Counted from the first letter of the stretch, positions 17,387-26,208 are shown. The stretch: DNA of 64,000 nucleotides from Nocardia sp. NBC_00565 (GCF_036345915.1 NZ_CP107785.1:248001-312000); one strand, 5' to 3'. Notes: generated by a model from the letters alone, not told the origin. Program-made: numbers and translations.

Positions 17387-18131
17387 TTTCGCCTGCGCGC
17401 TCGCACCACAATCGGTGCAGCCGAGTTGGCCGTGCTCGGTGCCTACACCCGTCGACAGATACGGCGAGTCGATCGTGGAACGCGCGCACCATCTCACTGG
17501 CCAGCACCGCGTGTCCGCTCATCGTGAAATGAATCAGGTCGGCGCTCATCAGGTCCGGCCGCAGTCGCAGCGGATGGTCCCAGAGCTCCACCAGGATCGC
17601 GTCGTAGCGGATGGCCATTTCGCGCACGATGTCGTTGAGTGCCGACATCCGTTCCCGCATCGGGCGCATCGGCGCCATCCGTTCCGCCTCCCACACATCG
17701 GCGAGGGTGAAGGTGCTGACCTGGGCTCCGCTGCGGGCCAGCGTGCCGAACAGCGCGTCGAGGTTGGCGCGCAGCTCGTCTAGACCGCCGCCCGCGACGA
17801 ACAGATCGTTGCCGCCGCAGCTGAGATGCACCAGATCGGGCTCGAATTCGAGCACGCGCGGCAGCTGGTCGGCGAGTACCTGCGCGGACGTCGCGCCGAT
17901 CCGACCGGTATTCAGATATGCCAGAGCCGGATTCGCCGTCGTCAAGCTCGTGGCGACGCGATCGGCCCACCCGGCGGTGTCGTAGCCGGGACTCGGGTCG
18001 CCGACGCCCTGGGCGATCGAATCCCCGAGTACCGCATAGCGCTGCCAGGGCGCGTCGGCGAGCAGATCGCGTGCCGCGGTGGGCGACAGCAGCATCGGGT
18101 CATTGGCTTCGGTACGGATATCGTTGTGCAT
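17367..18131 (-). CDS. SGNH/GDSL-family esterase-like hydrolase
   Basis: 254 residues. Block I VLGDSIAQG (nucleophile Ser in GDS), block II Gly in NTGRIGAT, block III CGGND and block V DLIHFTMSGH with the catalytic Asp/His. SGNH enzymes cleave acyl esters. No signal peptide, so cytosolic. ATG at 18131 follows TAGGAG. It is 11 bases downstream of the MFS gene and co-transcribed. The C-terminal 30 residues (from VDGCRHRARP) read antisense through the duplicated WYL tail and overlap the WYL gene by 20 bases, so the native C-terminus may have been lost. Confidence 0.85.
   Translation of the reverse strand: MHNDIRTEANDPMLLSPTAARDLLADAPWQRYAVLGDSIAQGVGDPSPGYDTAGWADRVATSLTTANPALAYLNTGRIGATSAQVLADQLPRVLEFEPDLVHLSCGGNDLFVAGGGLDELRANLDALFGTLARSGAQVSTFTLADVWEAERMAPMRPMRERMSALNDIVREMAIRYDAILVELWDHPLRLRPDLMSADLIHFTMSGHAVLASEMVRAFHDRLAVSVDGCRHRARPTRLHRLWCERAGEITRRIG
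17399..17469. repeat. duplicate of the WYL gene's 3' end
   Basis: Bases 17399-17469 repeat 17314-17386, the last 24 codons of the WYL gene, at about 80 percent identity and with an 85-base offset. The duplicate now forms the antisense 3' end of the GDSL gene, whose final 30 or so codons come from it. Confidence 0.75.
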
Positions 18132-18142
18132 CAAGGTAACTC

Positions 18143-19561
18143 CTAGCTCTGAGCGGGAACGGCGACGGCGGGAACCGGGATGCGTGCCGGAATCGCCATC
18201 ACCAGTGCGGCCACCGCGCCGATGCCCGCGCAGACGGCGAACAGCGTGTGGAAGGCGGTCAGCGCATCGTCGGTGTTGGCGGCGAATACCGCGGCCAGCA
18301 CCGCGACGCCCAGCGCGCCGCCGACCTGCCTGGCCGTCAGATTCATCCCGATACCAGCGGCGAAGCGTTGCGGCGGAAGGGAACTCGCGGCGGCGGTGCC
18401 GAGTACCGTCACCACGATCCCGACGCCACCGCCGCCGAGCAGTCCCGCCGGAATCCACGCCGACCACAGCGCCGGTGTCGGCCCGAAGGTGCTCATCCAG
18501 AGCGTGGTGCCGGTGTACATCAACGCGCCGAGGACGCCGATCCAGCGCCGGGCGGTCGGCGCGGTGACGCGACCGGCGATCGTCGCGGTCACCATCGAGG
18601 ACACCGCGCCGACGGTCAGCGCGGCCGCCGAACCGAGCACCGAATAGTGCCAGATCGCATCGAGGAACAGCGGACCGGCGAGCAGCCAGGCGAACATGGT
18701 CGCGCCGAAGACGAACGAGGCGGCATTGGCCAGCGCGTACGGACTGCTCTGCCACAGCTCGACCGCGATGGCCGGATTGTGGTGGCGTGCGGAGCGAATC
18801 AGCGCGGCCAGGACCAGCAGCGCGCCGACGCCGAGTGCGGCCAGAGTGCCGGGCGCAGTCCAACCCCAGCGCTGCCCCTCGGTGACACCGGCGACCAGAC
18901 CGCCGAGGCCGAGCGCGATGGCGACGGTGCCGAGCGGGTCGGGCAGCGCACTGCCCGGCTGCCGGGTATCGGGCACCGGAATGCGCAGTCCGGGCACGAT
19001 GAGCGCTAGCGCCACCGGAATATTGATCACGAACACCGCCCGCCAGCCGAACGACTCGACCAGCGCGCCGCCGATCGCCGGACCCACTACGGCGGCGAAA
19101 CCGCCTGCGGCAGACCAGGCTCCGATGGCCGCGCCGATCTTCTCGCGCGGGGTGACGCTGAGTACCAAGCCGAGCGCGGACGGCACCATGAGCGCCGCCG
19201 TCCCGCCTTGCAGCAAGCGACCCGCGATGAGCCAGCCCGCGGTGGGTGCGAGCCCGCACAGCAGCGAGGTCAGCGCGAACCCGGCCAGCGCGATCAGGAA
19301 CAGCCTGCGCCGTCCGAGGGTGTCGGCGAACCGGCCCGCCGGGGTGAGCAATGCCGCGAAGGCGATCGCGTATCCGCTGACCACCCAGGTCAGCGTGGTG
19401 GTCGCGGTATCGGGAAAGTCGCGGGCGATCGACGGGAAGGCGATATTGACGACGGAGAGATCGAGGAACGCGATAAATGCCGCGCCGCAAGCGATTACGA
19501 GCGTGCGGACGGCGGTTTTCGCGGCCTGCGGCGGGGCGATCCGCGCGGACACTTCGGTCAT
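18143..19561 (-). CDS. MFS drug exporter, 14-TM DHA2 (EmrB/QacA) type
   Basis: 472 residues with about 14 hydrophobic helices. Family signs are the N-terminal FIAFLDLSVVNIAFPSI (motif D1 of DHA2), GRFADTLGRRR (motif A) and GRLLQGGTAALMVPSAL. Proton-driven efflux of hydrophobic compounds is expected. Divergent TetR gene and paired operators suggest substrate-induced expression; the GDSL hydrolase follows in the same transcript. Confidence 0.92.
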   Translation of the reverse strand: MTEVSARIAPPQAAKTAVRTLVIACGAAFIAFLDLSVVNIAFPSIARDFPDTATTTLTWVVSGYAIAFAALLTPAGRFADTLGRRRLFLIALAGFALTSLLCGLAPTAGWLIAGRLLQGGTAALMVPSALGLVLSVTPREKIGAAIGAWSAAGGFAAVVGPAIGGALVESFGWRAVFVINIPVALALIVPGLRIPVPDTRQPGSALPDPLGTVAIALGLGGLVAGVTEGQRWGWTAPGTLAALGVGALLVLAALIRSARHHNPAIAVELWQSSPYALANAASFVFGATMFAWLLAGPLFLDAIWHYSVLGSAAALTVGAVSSMVTATIAGRVTAPTARRWIGVLGALMYTGTTLWMSTFGPTPALWSAWIPAGLLGGGGVGIVVTVLGTAAASSLPPQRFAAGIGMNLTARQVGGALGVAVLAAVFAANTDDALTAFHTLFAVCAGIGAVAALVMAIPARIPVPAVAVPAQS

Positions 19562-19592
19562 GGGGAGATCCTTCGACGGAGGCGGAAACTAA

Positions 19593-19631
19593 ACGTACGA
19601 TCGTTCGTGTAATAAACGTACGACCGTACGT
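19593..19631. promoter_or_regulatory. two tandem TetR operators
   Basis: Sites 19593-19608 (ACGTACGA then TCGTTCGT) and 19616-19631 (ACGTACG, two bases, CGTACGT) are near-perfect palindromes with centres 23 bases apart, between the divergent MFS and TetR genes. Confidence 0.75.
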
Positions 19632-19658
19632 TCGTATTTGCAACCCCGGAGTGGAACA

Positions 19659-20282
19659 ATGGGAACCATGGCCGAGTCGACAACCACCGCGGAACACCCC
19701 GATCAGCGCCTCGCCAAAGGCGCCAGGTCCAGAGCGTCGATCGCCAGACACGCCGCCGACGTGGCCTCCGTAGAGGGCCTGACCGGGGTGAGCATCGGCC
19801 GACTCGCCACCGACCTCGGCATCAGTAAAAGCGGCATAGCCACCCTGTTCGGCACCAAGGAAGCCCTTCAGGTCGCCGCCGTGCGGGTCGCCCGCGAGGC
19901 CTTCGTCGAACGAGTGATCGCCCCGAGCCTCGCCGAGCCACGCGGCCTACCGCGCCTGCGCGCCCTCATAGACCGCTGGTTCGACCACATCACCGACCCC
20001 ACCTTCCCCGGCGGCTGCTTCCGGGTGGCCACCATCGCCGAATTCGACAGCAAACCCGGCCCCGTCCGCGACGCCATCGCCGAAGACCGCCGAGACTGGC
20101 TGGCCTTCCTCGCCAAACAAATCCGCCAAGCCCAGGAAGAAGGCCACCTCCGCACCCGCACCCCCGAAGCCACCGCCTTCGAACTGGATGCCGTAATCAG
20201 CGCCGCCAACACCGCCCACCAAATGGGCGACACCACCGGCGTCAGCACCGCCCGCACCATCGTCGAAAGCCTGCTCGACTGA
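19659..20282 (+). CDS. TetR-family repressor
   Basis: 207 residues; helix-turn-helix at about 28-66 (GVSIGRLATDLGISKSGIATLFGTK), C-terminal TetR_C domain with PTFPGGCFRVATIAEFDSKPG. ATG 19659 has GGAG seven bases upstream; ATG 19668 is an alternative and 19638 is less likely. Divergent from the MFS exporter and next to two palindromes it probably binds. Codons near the 3' end are almost entirely C-ending. Confidence 0.9.
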   Translation: MGTMAESTTTAEHPDQRLAKGARSRASIARHAADVASVEGLTGVSIGRLATDLGISKSGIATLFGTKEALQVAAVRVAREAFVERVIAPSLAEPRGLPRLRALIDRWFDHITDPTFPGGCFRVATIAEFDSKPGPVRDAIAEDRRDWLAFLAKQIRQAQEEGHLRTRTPEATAFELDAVISAANTAHQMGDTTGVSTARTIVESLLD

Positions 20283-20317
20283 AGCCGCGGAAAATGGCGT
20301 GCCGGTGGTCGCCGAGG

Positions 20318-21160
20318 TCAGGCCGAGAGGCTCAGGGTGCTGGTGAGCGCGATGTCGTAGCGATCCAAGACCATGTCGGTCAGGGCCGGATGGGGGCCGA
20401 TGACCTGTGCGTGCACCACGGCGGGCGCGGCGGCCACGAGACGATCCGTCAGCAGGCCGGGCGCGAGGAACCAGGGTGCGACCAATGTGTGTTCGGCACC
20501 TCGCGCGCGCAACCGTGAAATAGCTTGGGTGACAGTAGGTTCGGTGGTGGCGAAGCAAATCTCGGTGCGCCAGCCGGTCAACGCGGCCAGTCGTCGCGCC
20601 ACCTCGGCTGTGCGCGCGTTCGCCGCACTCGACGACGAACCAACGGCGGCCACCGCGATTCCGGTGCGGCCGCTGCGATCCAACCGGCCGACCTCGGGGC
20701 TCGCCTGCAGCACTCGATCCCGCAGCGCCGAGATCAGCCGAGGATCCGGGCCGAGGACATCGGCTTGCGTGAGATGCAGTCGCGGATGGCGAGTATGTGC
20801 CGCGGCCAGCAGTCCGGGTAGATCCACCCGAGCGTGGAAAGCGCTGCCCAGCAATAGCGGTACCACCACCGCGTGCGTATGCCCCTGCGCCGCAACGGCA
20901 TCCACGACCTGCTCGACCGAAGGCGTGTTCAGATCGAGGAACGCCAGCCGAACATCGAGATCCGGTCGGGCAGTGGCGATACCGGCGACGACCGCCGACA
21001 TGGTGGCCGCCGACCGCGGATCACGACTGCCGTGTGCCACCGCGATCAGGGCGGGCCGGTGGTCGCGACCCGGCCCGGCCTGGAGCAGTTCGAGCTGCGC
21101 CCACATCGACCGACCGCCCGGCAGCCGAGCAACCGAGCCGATACCGCCGGACGGACTCAC
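20318..21160 (-). CDS. CbiX-type sirohydrochlorin chelatase
   Basis: 280 residues, two CbiX half-domains. Metal-binding His43 in VAHGSRDPRS and a second His in LLLGSAFHARVDLPG. These enzymes insert Fe or Co into sirohydrochlorin. Being last in the sirA-cysHDN operon (one base after the cysN stop), its job is most likely iron insertion for the siroheme of SirA, like the che1 gene beside mycobacterial sirA-cysH. GTG start set by the operon spacing. Confidence 0.9.
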   Translation of the reverse strand: MSPSGGIGSVARLPGGRSMWAQLELLQAGPGRDHRPALIAVAHGSRDPRSAATMSAVVAGIATARPDLDVRLAFLDLNTPSVEQVVDAVAAQGHTHAVVVPLLLGSAFHARVDLPGLLAAAHTRHPRLHLTQADVLGPDPRLISALRDRVLQASPEVGRLDRSGRTGIAVAAVGSSSSAANARTAEVARRLAALTGWRTEICFATTEPTVTQAISRLRARGAEHTLVAPWFLAPGLLTDRLVAAAPAVVHAQVIGPHPALTDMVLDRYDIALTSTLSLSA

Positions 21161-21161
21161 C

Positions 21162-22451
21162 TCAGGCCCCGACCTCGACCGCTGTCAGCACATCGCCGAC
21201 CAGCCCCGCGGCCAGCGTATTTCCGCCCGCCGGATCGATGAGCAGGAAGCTGCCGGTGTACCGGTTGACGCGGTAGTCGTCGGCCGCGATGGGTTCGGCG
21301 ACACGCACGGAGATCCGGCCGATATCGTTGAGCTCCAACGACTCCGGGTTCGGCGCCGCAGTCAGATTCTGCTCGTCGAAACGCTCGACGAGTGCGCCGA
21401 CGATGGCCTGCGTGGTACGGGCGCCGTGCTTGAGCAGCAGCCGGGCGCCGGGGCGCAGTGGCTTATCACCCAGCCAGCAGACGGTCGCGTCGAACGAGTC
21501 GATCGGTTCCGGGGCGTCGGCGGGGGAGGCGATGATATCGCCGCGCGAGATGTCCACGTCATCGGTGAGGATCAGCGTGACGCTGCGGCCGACCTGCGCG
21601 ACGGCGAGCTCACCATCGGGCGTATCGACCCGCTCGACGGTGGAGCGAATTCCCGAGGGCAGCACCACGATTTCGTCACCGGGCGATACCGAGCCCGCCG
21701 CGATCTGGCCCGCGTAACCGCGGTAGTCCGGGTATTCGGCCGTGCGCGGCCGGATCACGTACTGCACCGGAAAGCGCAGCCCCAGGCCGTGCGTGCCCGA
21801 GCTGTCGGCATCGACGGGCACCGATTCCAGGTGCTCGATCAGCGAAGGTCCGTTGTAGTACGGGGTGTTCTGCGAGCGTGACGCGATGTTGTCACCGTGC
21901 AGCGCGGAGACCGGAATCTCCAGCACATCCTCGTCCGACCAGCCGAGAGTGCTGGTGAGCCTGTTGAATTCGGCCGAGATCGCGGCGAACACGGTCGCCG
22001 GATCGTCGACCAGGTCGATCTTGTTCACCGCGAGCACCAGCTTCGGAACGCCGAGCAGTGCGAGCACCGCGGCATGCCGACGGGTCTGTTCGATGACACC
22101 CTTGCGAGCGTCGACGAGCAGGATCACCAACTGCGCGGTGGACGCGCCGGAGACGGTATTGCGGGTGTACTGCACGTGCCCGGGAGTGTCCGCGAGCACG
22201 AAAGACCGCTTGGGCGTTGCGAAGTAGCGGTAGGCGACATCGATCGTGATGCCCTGCTCGCGTTCCGCGCGCAGCCCGTCCACGAGCAGCGAAAGATCCG
22301 GCGTGGCAAGACCTTTGTCGACCGACGCGCGAGTGACGGCGTCGATCTGGTCGGCCAGTACGGATTTCGTGTCGTAGAGCAGCCGTCCGACCAGGGTGGA
22401 CTTACCGTCGTCGACAGAACCGGCGGTGGCCAGCCTCAGTAGGTCGGACAT
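21162..22451 (-). CDS. cysN: sulfate adenylyltransferase GTPase subunit
   Basis: 429 residues. GTPase motifs: SVDDGKST (12-19), GITIDVAYRYF, DTPGHVQY and NKID, then two beta-barrel domains of the EF-Tu type. It drives APS formation by CysD with GTP. The protein ends without an APS-kinase (CysC) domain, unlike the fused mycobacterial CysNC, which fits direct reduction of APS by CysH. The ATG is one base from the cysD stop; a longer frame to 22523 would overlap cysD and is rejected. Confidence 0.93.
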   Translation of the reverse strand: MSDLLRLATAGSVDDGKSTLVGRLLYDTKSVLADQIDAVTRASVDKGLATPDLSLLVDGLRAEREQGITIDVAYRYFATPKRSFVLADTPGHVQYTRNTVSGASTAQLVILLVDARKGVIEQTRRHAAVLALLGVPKLVLAVNKIDLVDDPATVFAAISAEFNRLTSTLGWSDEDVLEIPVSALHGDNIASRSQNTPYYNGPSLIEHLESVPVDADSSGTHGLGLRFPVQYVIRPRTAEYPDYRGYAGQIAAGSVSPGDEIVVLPSGIRSTVERVDTPDGELAVAQVGRSVTLILTDDVDISRGDIIASPADAPEPIDSFDATVCWLGDKPLRPGARLLLKHGARTTQAIVGALVERFDEQNLTAAPNPESLELNDIGRISVRVAEPIAADDYRVNRYTGSFLLIDPAGGNTLAAGLVGDVLTAVEVGA

Positions 22452-22452
22452 A

Positions 22453-23415
22453 TCAGAAATATCCCTCTCGTTTACGGTCTTCCATCGCGGCTTCCGACAC
22501 TCGGTCGTCGCCGCGAGTAGCACCGCGTTCGGTCAAACGGGACGCGGCCACCTCGGCGAGGATCGCCTCGTTATCGGCCGCGTCGGAAAGAATCGCGCCG
22601 GTGGAGGAACCGTCGCCGACGGTGCGGTAGCGCACCGAGCGGGTTTCCAGCACCTCACCCTGGCCCGGGCCGCCCCATACGCCCGGCGTCATCCACATGC
22701 CGTCGCGCTGATACACCGGACGTTGGTGCGAGTAGTAGATGCTCGCCAGGTCGACATCCTCGCGGGCGATGTAGCGCCAGATATCTAGCTCGGTCCAGTT
22801 GCTCAGCGGAAACACCCGGACGTGCTCGCCGGGAGCGTGCTTGCCGTTGTACAGGTTCCACAGTTCGGGCCGCTGCCGCTTCGGATCCCACTGCCCGAAG
22901 GCGTTGCGCAGCGAGAAGATCCGCTCCTTGGCGCGCGAACGCTCCTCGTCGCGGCGGCCGCCGCCGAAGACCGCGTCGAAGCGGTGCTCGGTGATGGCGT
23001 CCAGCAGTGGCACGGTCTGCAGCGGATTGCGGATACCGTCCGGGCGTTCGGTGAGGCGACCGTCGGCCAGGTAGTCCTCGACCTTCGCGACATGCAGTCG
23101 CAGGCCGTACTTGTCGACCACCTTGTCGCGGAATGCCAGCACCTCGGGCAGGTTGTGCCCGGTGTCGACGTGCAGCAGCGCGAAGGGCAGCGGCGCGGGC
23201 CAGAAGGCCTTGAGCGCCAAGTGCAGCAGCACCGTGGAGTCCTTGCCGCCGGAGAACAGGATCACCGGCCGCTCGAATTCGCCCGCCACCTCACGGAAGA
23301 TGTGGATCGACTCCGATTCGAGCGCCGCGAGGGTGTCGAAATCGCTGATGCCAAGGGAACGTTCGGCTGTGTTCGAGGATTCGTTCACAAGCTCACTCAC
23401 GGTGGTTTCGGTCAT
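22453..23415 (-). CDS. cysD: sulfate adenylyltransferase catalytic subunit
   Basis: 320 residues of the PP-loop ATP pyrophosphatase family: VILFSGGKDSTVLLHLA is the PP-loop, with family segments HVDTGHNLPEV, FGGGRRDEERSRAKER and FPLSNWTELDIWRYI. Makes adenylylsulfate from ATP and sulfate together with CysN. Its ATG overlaps the cysH stop (ATGA). Some 17 residues precede the conserved start, acceptable for the family. Confidence 0.93.
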   Translation of the reverse strand: MTETTVSELVNESSNTAERSLGISDFDTLAALESESIHIFREVAGEFERPVILFSGGKDSTVLLHLALKAFWPAPLPFALLHVDTGHNLPEVLAFRDKVVDKYGLRLHVAKVEDYLADGRLTERPDGIRNPLQTVPLLDAITEHRFDAVFGGGRRDEERSRAKERIFSLRNAFGQWDPKRQRPELWNLYNGKHAPGEHVRVFPLSNWTELDIWRYIAREDVDLASIYYSHQRPVYQRDGMWMTPGVWGGPGQGEVLETRSVRYRTVGDGSSTGAILSDAADNEAILAEVAASRLTERGATRGDDRVSEAAMEDRKREGYF

Positions 23416-24143
23416 GACTGATGCAACCCGCATTCGGTCTTGGCGAGGCCGGCCCAACGGCCGCTTCGCGGATCGGATCCCGGCTCCGGCTTCCGGGTGC
23501 ACGGAGCGCAGCCGATGGACGGATATCCCTCCTCCACCAAGGGATTGACGAGGATGCCGTGCTGTTCGATGTAGGCCTGCATCTCGTCATCGGACCAGGC
23601 GGCGATCGGGTTGATCTTCACCAGTCCGAACGCCTCGTCGAACGAGATGAGCGGTGCGTTGGCCCGGGTCGGCGCTTCCACCCGGCGGATGCCGGTGACC
23701 CAGGCGTTGTAGCCGGCGAGCGACTTCTGCAGCGGCACAACTTTGCGCAACCGGCAGCACTCACCGGGATCGCGCGTGAACAGATCCTTGCCGAGCAGTT
23801 GATCCTGTTCGGCGACAGTGTTTTCCGGCCGCACATTGATCACGTTCACGCCGTACACGGCCTCCGCCGCGTCCCGGGTGCCGATGGTCTCGGCGAAGTG
23901 GTATCCGGTATCGAGGAACAGCACGTCCACACCCGAATGCACCTGTGCCGCAAGATGAACCAGCACGCCGTCCTGCATATTGGAGGCGACGATATAGCCG
24001 GTGCCGAAGTTGTCCTCGGTCCAACGCAGGAGTTCCAGCGCCGAGGCGCCGTCGAGCTCGGCGGCACCACGCTCGGTGATCGCTCGCAGTTCGGCCTCGG
24101 AGAGTTTGGCGGGCAATGCCGTCGTTACCTGATCCGTTGTCAC
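23412..24143 (-). CDS. cysH: adenylylsulfate (APS) reductase
   Basis: 243 residues. Cys129-Cys130 and C212-x-x-C215 are the four ligands of the 4Fe-4S cluster that marks APS (not PAPS) reductases, and C238 in the C-terminal ECGLH is the catalytic residue carrying the thiosulfonate. Reduces APS to sulfite with thioredoxin. GTG at 24143 has GGGAG upstream; a longer frame to 24194 would run into sirA. It sits 14 bases after sirA and overlaps cysD. Confidence 0.93.
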   Translation of the reverse strand: MTTDQVTTALPAKLSEAELRAITERGAAELDGASALELLRWTEDNFGTGYIVASNMQDGVLVHLAAQVHSGVDVLFLDTGYHFAETIGTRDAAEAVYGVNVINVRPENTVAEQDQLLGKDLFTRDPGECCRLRKVVPLQKSLAGYNAWVTGIRRVEAPTRANAPLISFDEAFGLVKINPIAAWSDDEMQAYIEQHGILVNPLVEEGYPSIGCAPCTRKPEPGSDPRSGRWAGLAKTECGLHQS

Positions 24144-24157
24144 GCTTGATCTCCCAT

Positions 24158-25972
24158 TCACCGTAGGTCGGCCTCGTCGGCACGAACGGTCCATTGGGCG
24201 AACCGCTCGCCGTCCTCGCGGTGCTTGATGAAGTTGCGCACCACCCGCTCGATGTAGTCACCGAGCTCGTCAGTGGTCACCTTGTGCTGGCGCAGTTTGC
24301 GACCGAAGGCGCTGTCGAAGCCGAGGCTGCCACCCAGGTGAACCTGGAAACCCTCGACGTGATTCCCGGAGCCGTCGTCGACCAGCTGCCCCTTGAACCC
24401 GATATCGGCGATCTGCGCACGCGCGCACGAGTTCGGGCAGCCGTTGATATTGATCGTCACCGGAACATCCAGCTGCGCATTGAGATCCGCGAGCCGCTCC
24501 TCGAGCTCGGGCACCAACGCTTGGGACCGCTTGCGGGTCTCGGCGAAGGAGAGCTTGCAGAACTCGATGCCGGAGCAGGCCATCAGATTCCGCCGCCACA
24601 GCGACGGACGGGCCTGCAGGCCAAGGGGTTCCAGCTCATTGATCAGCTGATCGACCTTGTCGTCGGCGACATCGAGGATGATCAACTTCTGGTAGGGGGT
24701 GAACCGGATCCGATCGGAGCCGACCTTCTCGGCCGCCTCGGCGACCTTGGTCAGCACCGTGCCCGATACCCGGCCAGCGATGGGGGAGAAGCCGACCGCG
24801 TTGAGTCCGTTGCGCAGCTTCTGCACGCCGACGTGATCGATCGGCTTCGTCGGCTGCTCCGGCGCGGGGCCGTCGATCAGCTTGCGCTTCAGGTATTCGT
24901 CCTCGAGCACCTGACGGAACTTCTCGATGCCCCAGTCCTTGATCAGGAACTTCAGCCGCGCCTTGGTGCGCAGGCGGCGGTAGCCGTAATCGCGGAACAC
25001 CGAGACCACGGCCTCCCACACATCGGGGACCTCGTCCAGTGGCACCCACACGCCGACGCGCTGGGCCAGCATCGGATTCGTCGACAGACCGCCGCCGACC
25101 CACAGGTCCAGACCGGGACCGTGCTCCGGATGATTCACCCCGACGAACGCGACATCGTTGATCTCGTGCACCACATCCTGCTGGCCCGAGATCGCGGTCT
25201 TGAACTTGCGCGGCAGGTTGGAGTACTCCTTCTTGCCGATGTAGCGGCGCACGATCTCATCGATCGCCGGTGTCGGGTCGATGATCTCGGTGAGCGATTC
25301 GCCGGCCAGCGGCGAGCCGAGGACCACGCGCGGGCAGTCGCCGCACGCCTCGGTGGTCTTGAGACCCACCGATTCGATCCGCTTCCAGATCTCGGGGACG
25401 TTCTCCACCTCGATCCAGTGGTACTGGACGTTCTCGCGGTCGGAGAGGTCGGCGGTATCGCGGGCGAACTCGGTGGAGATCTGGCCGAGCGTGCGCAGCT
25501 GCGCGACATCGAGCGCGCCGGCGTCGCAGCGGATCCGCATCATGAAGTATTTGGCCTCGAGAATGTCGATGTTCTCGTCGCCGGTCCAGCTGCCGTCGTA
25601 GCCCTGTTCGCGCTGGGTGTAGAGACCCCACCAGCGGAACCGGCCGCGCAGATCGCCCTTGTCGATGCTGTCGAAGCCCTGCTTGGAGTAGATGTTCTCG
25701 ATGCGGGCCCGGACGTTGAGCGGGTTGTCGTCCTTCTTGGACTGCTCGTTCGGGTTCAGCGGTTCGCGGTAGCCGAGCGCCCACTGGCCCTCGGCCTTGC
25801 GGCGCACCGGCTTACCGGTGCGGGCACGCGGGCCGGCGGACGACGCCTCGGGGCGGGGACGGTCCGGGCGGACGCGTCGCTCGGAGGCCGGGCGGTCGGG
25901 GCGCACATGGTGGCCTGGCCGAGATTCGGGGCCGGACTGATCGGTCGGACCGGCGTCGGTACTCGACGTCAT
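24158..25972 (-). CDS. sirA: ferredoxin-dependent sulfite reductase
   Basis: 604 residues of the siroheme/4Fe-4S sulfite/nitrite reductase family. Cluster and siroheme ligands lie in ACSGIEFCKLSF and GCPNSCARAQ; paired ferrodoxin-like and sulfite-reductase repeats are visible. A Pro/Arg-rich tail of about 60 residues precedes the conserved region. Operon context (cysHDN, chelatase) supports sulfite rather than nitrite. ATG 25972 has AGGAG seven bases upstream; a start at 26035 lacks this. Expression is probably tuned by the leader ORF and hairpin at 26044-26201. Confidence 0.93.
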   Translation of the reverse strand: MTSSTDAGPTDQSGPESRPGHHVRPDRPASERRVRPDRPRPEASSAGPRARTGKPVRRKAEGQWALGYREPLNPNEQSKKDDNPLNVRARIENIYSKQGFDSIDKGDLRGRFRWWGLYTQREQGYDGSWTGDENIDILEAKYFMMRIRCDAGALDVAQLRTLGQISTEFARDTADLSDRENVQYHWIEVENVPEIWKRIESVGLKTTEACGDCPRVVLGSPLAGESLTEIIDPTPAIDEIVRRYIGKKEYSNLPRKFKTAISGQQDVVHEINDVAFVGVNHPEHGPGLDLWVGGGLSTNPMLAQRVGVWVPLDEVPDVWEAVVSVFRDYGYRRLRTKARLKFLIKDWGIEKFRQVLEDEYLKRKLIDGPAPEQPTKPIDHVGVQKLRNGLNAVGFSPIAGRVSGTVLTKVAEAAEKVGSDRIRFTPYQKLIILDVADDKVDQLINELEPLGLQARPSLWRRNLMACSGIEFCKLSFAETRKRSQALVPELEERLADLNAQLDVPVTININGCPNSCARAQIADIGFKGQLVDDGSGNHVEGFQVHLGGSLGFDSAFGRKLRQHKVTTDELGDYIERVVRNFIKHREDGERFAQWTVRADEADLR

Positions 25973-26043
25973 GGGGTCGCTCCTGCGGGGTGGGGTGGTA
26001 CATCCGTGCTGGAGGCGCGAGGGGCTGACTCGCACCTGCGGTG

Positions 26044-26107
26044 TCAGCGGCCGATGTCCTCGAAATCGGGATGTCGCCGGGGCGAACCCGGGAATGCGCG
26101 CCGCTGA
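26044..26107 (-). promoter_or_regulatory. candidate attenuator stem-loop upstream of sirA
   Basis: On the minus strand TCAGCGGC (26107-26100), directly after the leader-ORF stop, pairs perfectly with GCCGCTGA (26051-26044). Inside are further complementary pieces (CCGAT/ATCGG; CCGGG/CCCGG). A ribosome at the leader's Cys codons or stop would cover or free the first arm, which suits a translation-dependent switch before sirA. Confidence 0.55.
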
Positions 26108-26108
26108 G

Positions 26109-26201
26109 CTACCGGTGGGAACCGGGCAGACAGCAGGCGCTACAGACGCGCTTGTAGTCGACGTGGCGACGTGCCACCAGTCGTACTCCAGATCCGCGCA
26201 T
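26109..26201 (-). CDS. leaderless Cys-codon leader peptide upstream of sirA
   Basis: ATG to TAG, 30 residues starting MRGSGVRLVARRH and containing VCSACCLPGSHR near the end, that is three Cys within five codons. The -10-like box ends eight bases before the ATG, so the transcript probably starts at the ATG and is translated without a ribosome site. It precedes sirA by 136 bases with a stem-loop between. In mycobacteria, leaderless polycysteine ORFs of this kind upstream of sulfur genes raise downstream expression when cysteinyl-tRNA is short; the same role is inferred here. Confidence 0.75.
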   Translation of the reverse strand: MRGSGVRLVARRHVDYKRVCSACCLPGSHR

Positions 26202-26208
26202 GGGGCCT

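Noticed and set aside
17367..19751. 794-codon minus-strand frame apparently joining the GDSL gene to upstream sequence
   Set aside because: Only the part from 18131 down is real; the rest is an Arg-rich shadow of the MFS gene.
24194..26107. 637-codon plus-strand frame opposite sirA
   Set aside because: Typical antisense shadow in GC-rich DNA; sirA itself has all family motifs.
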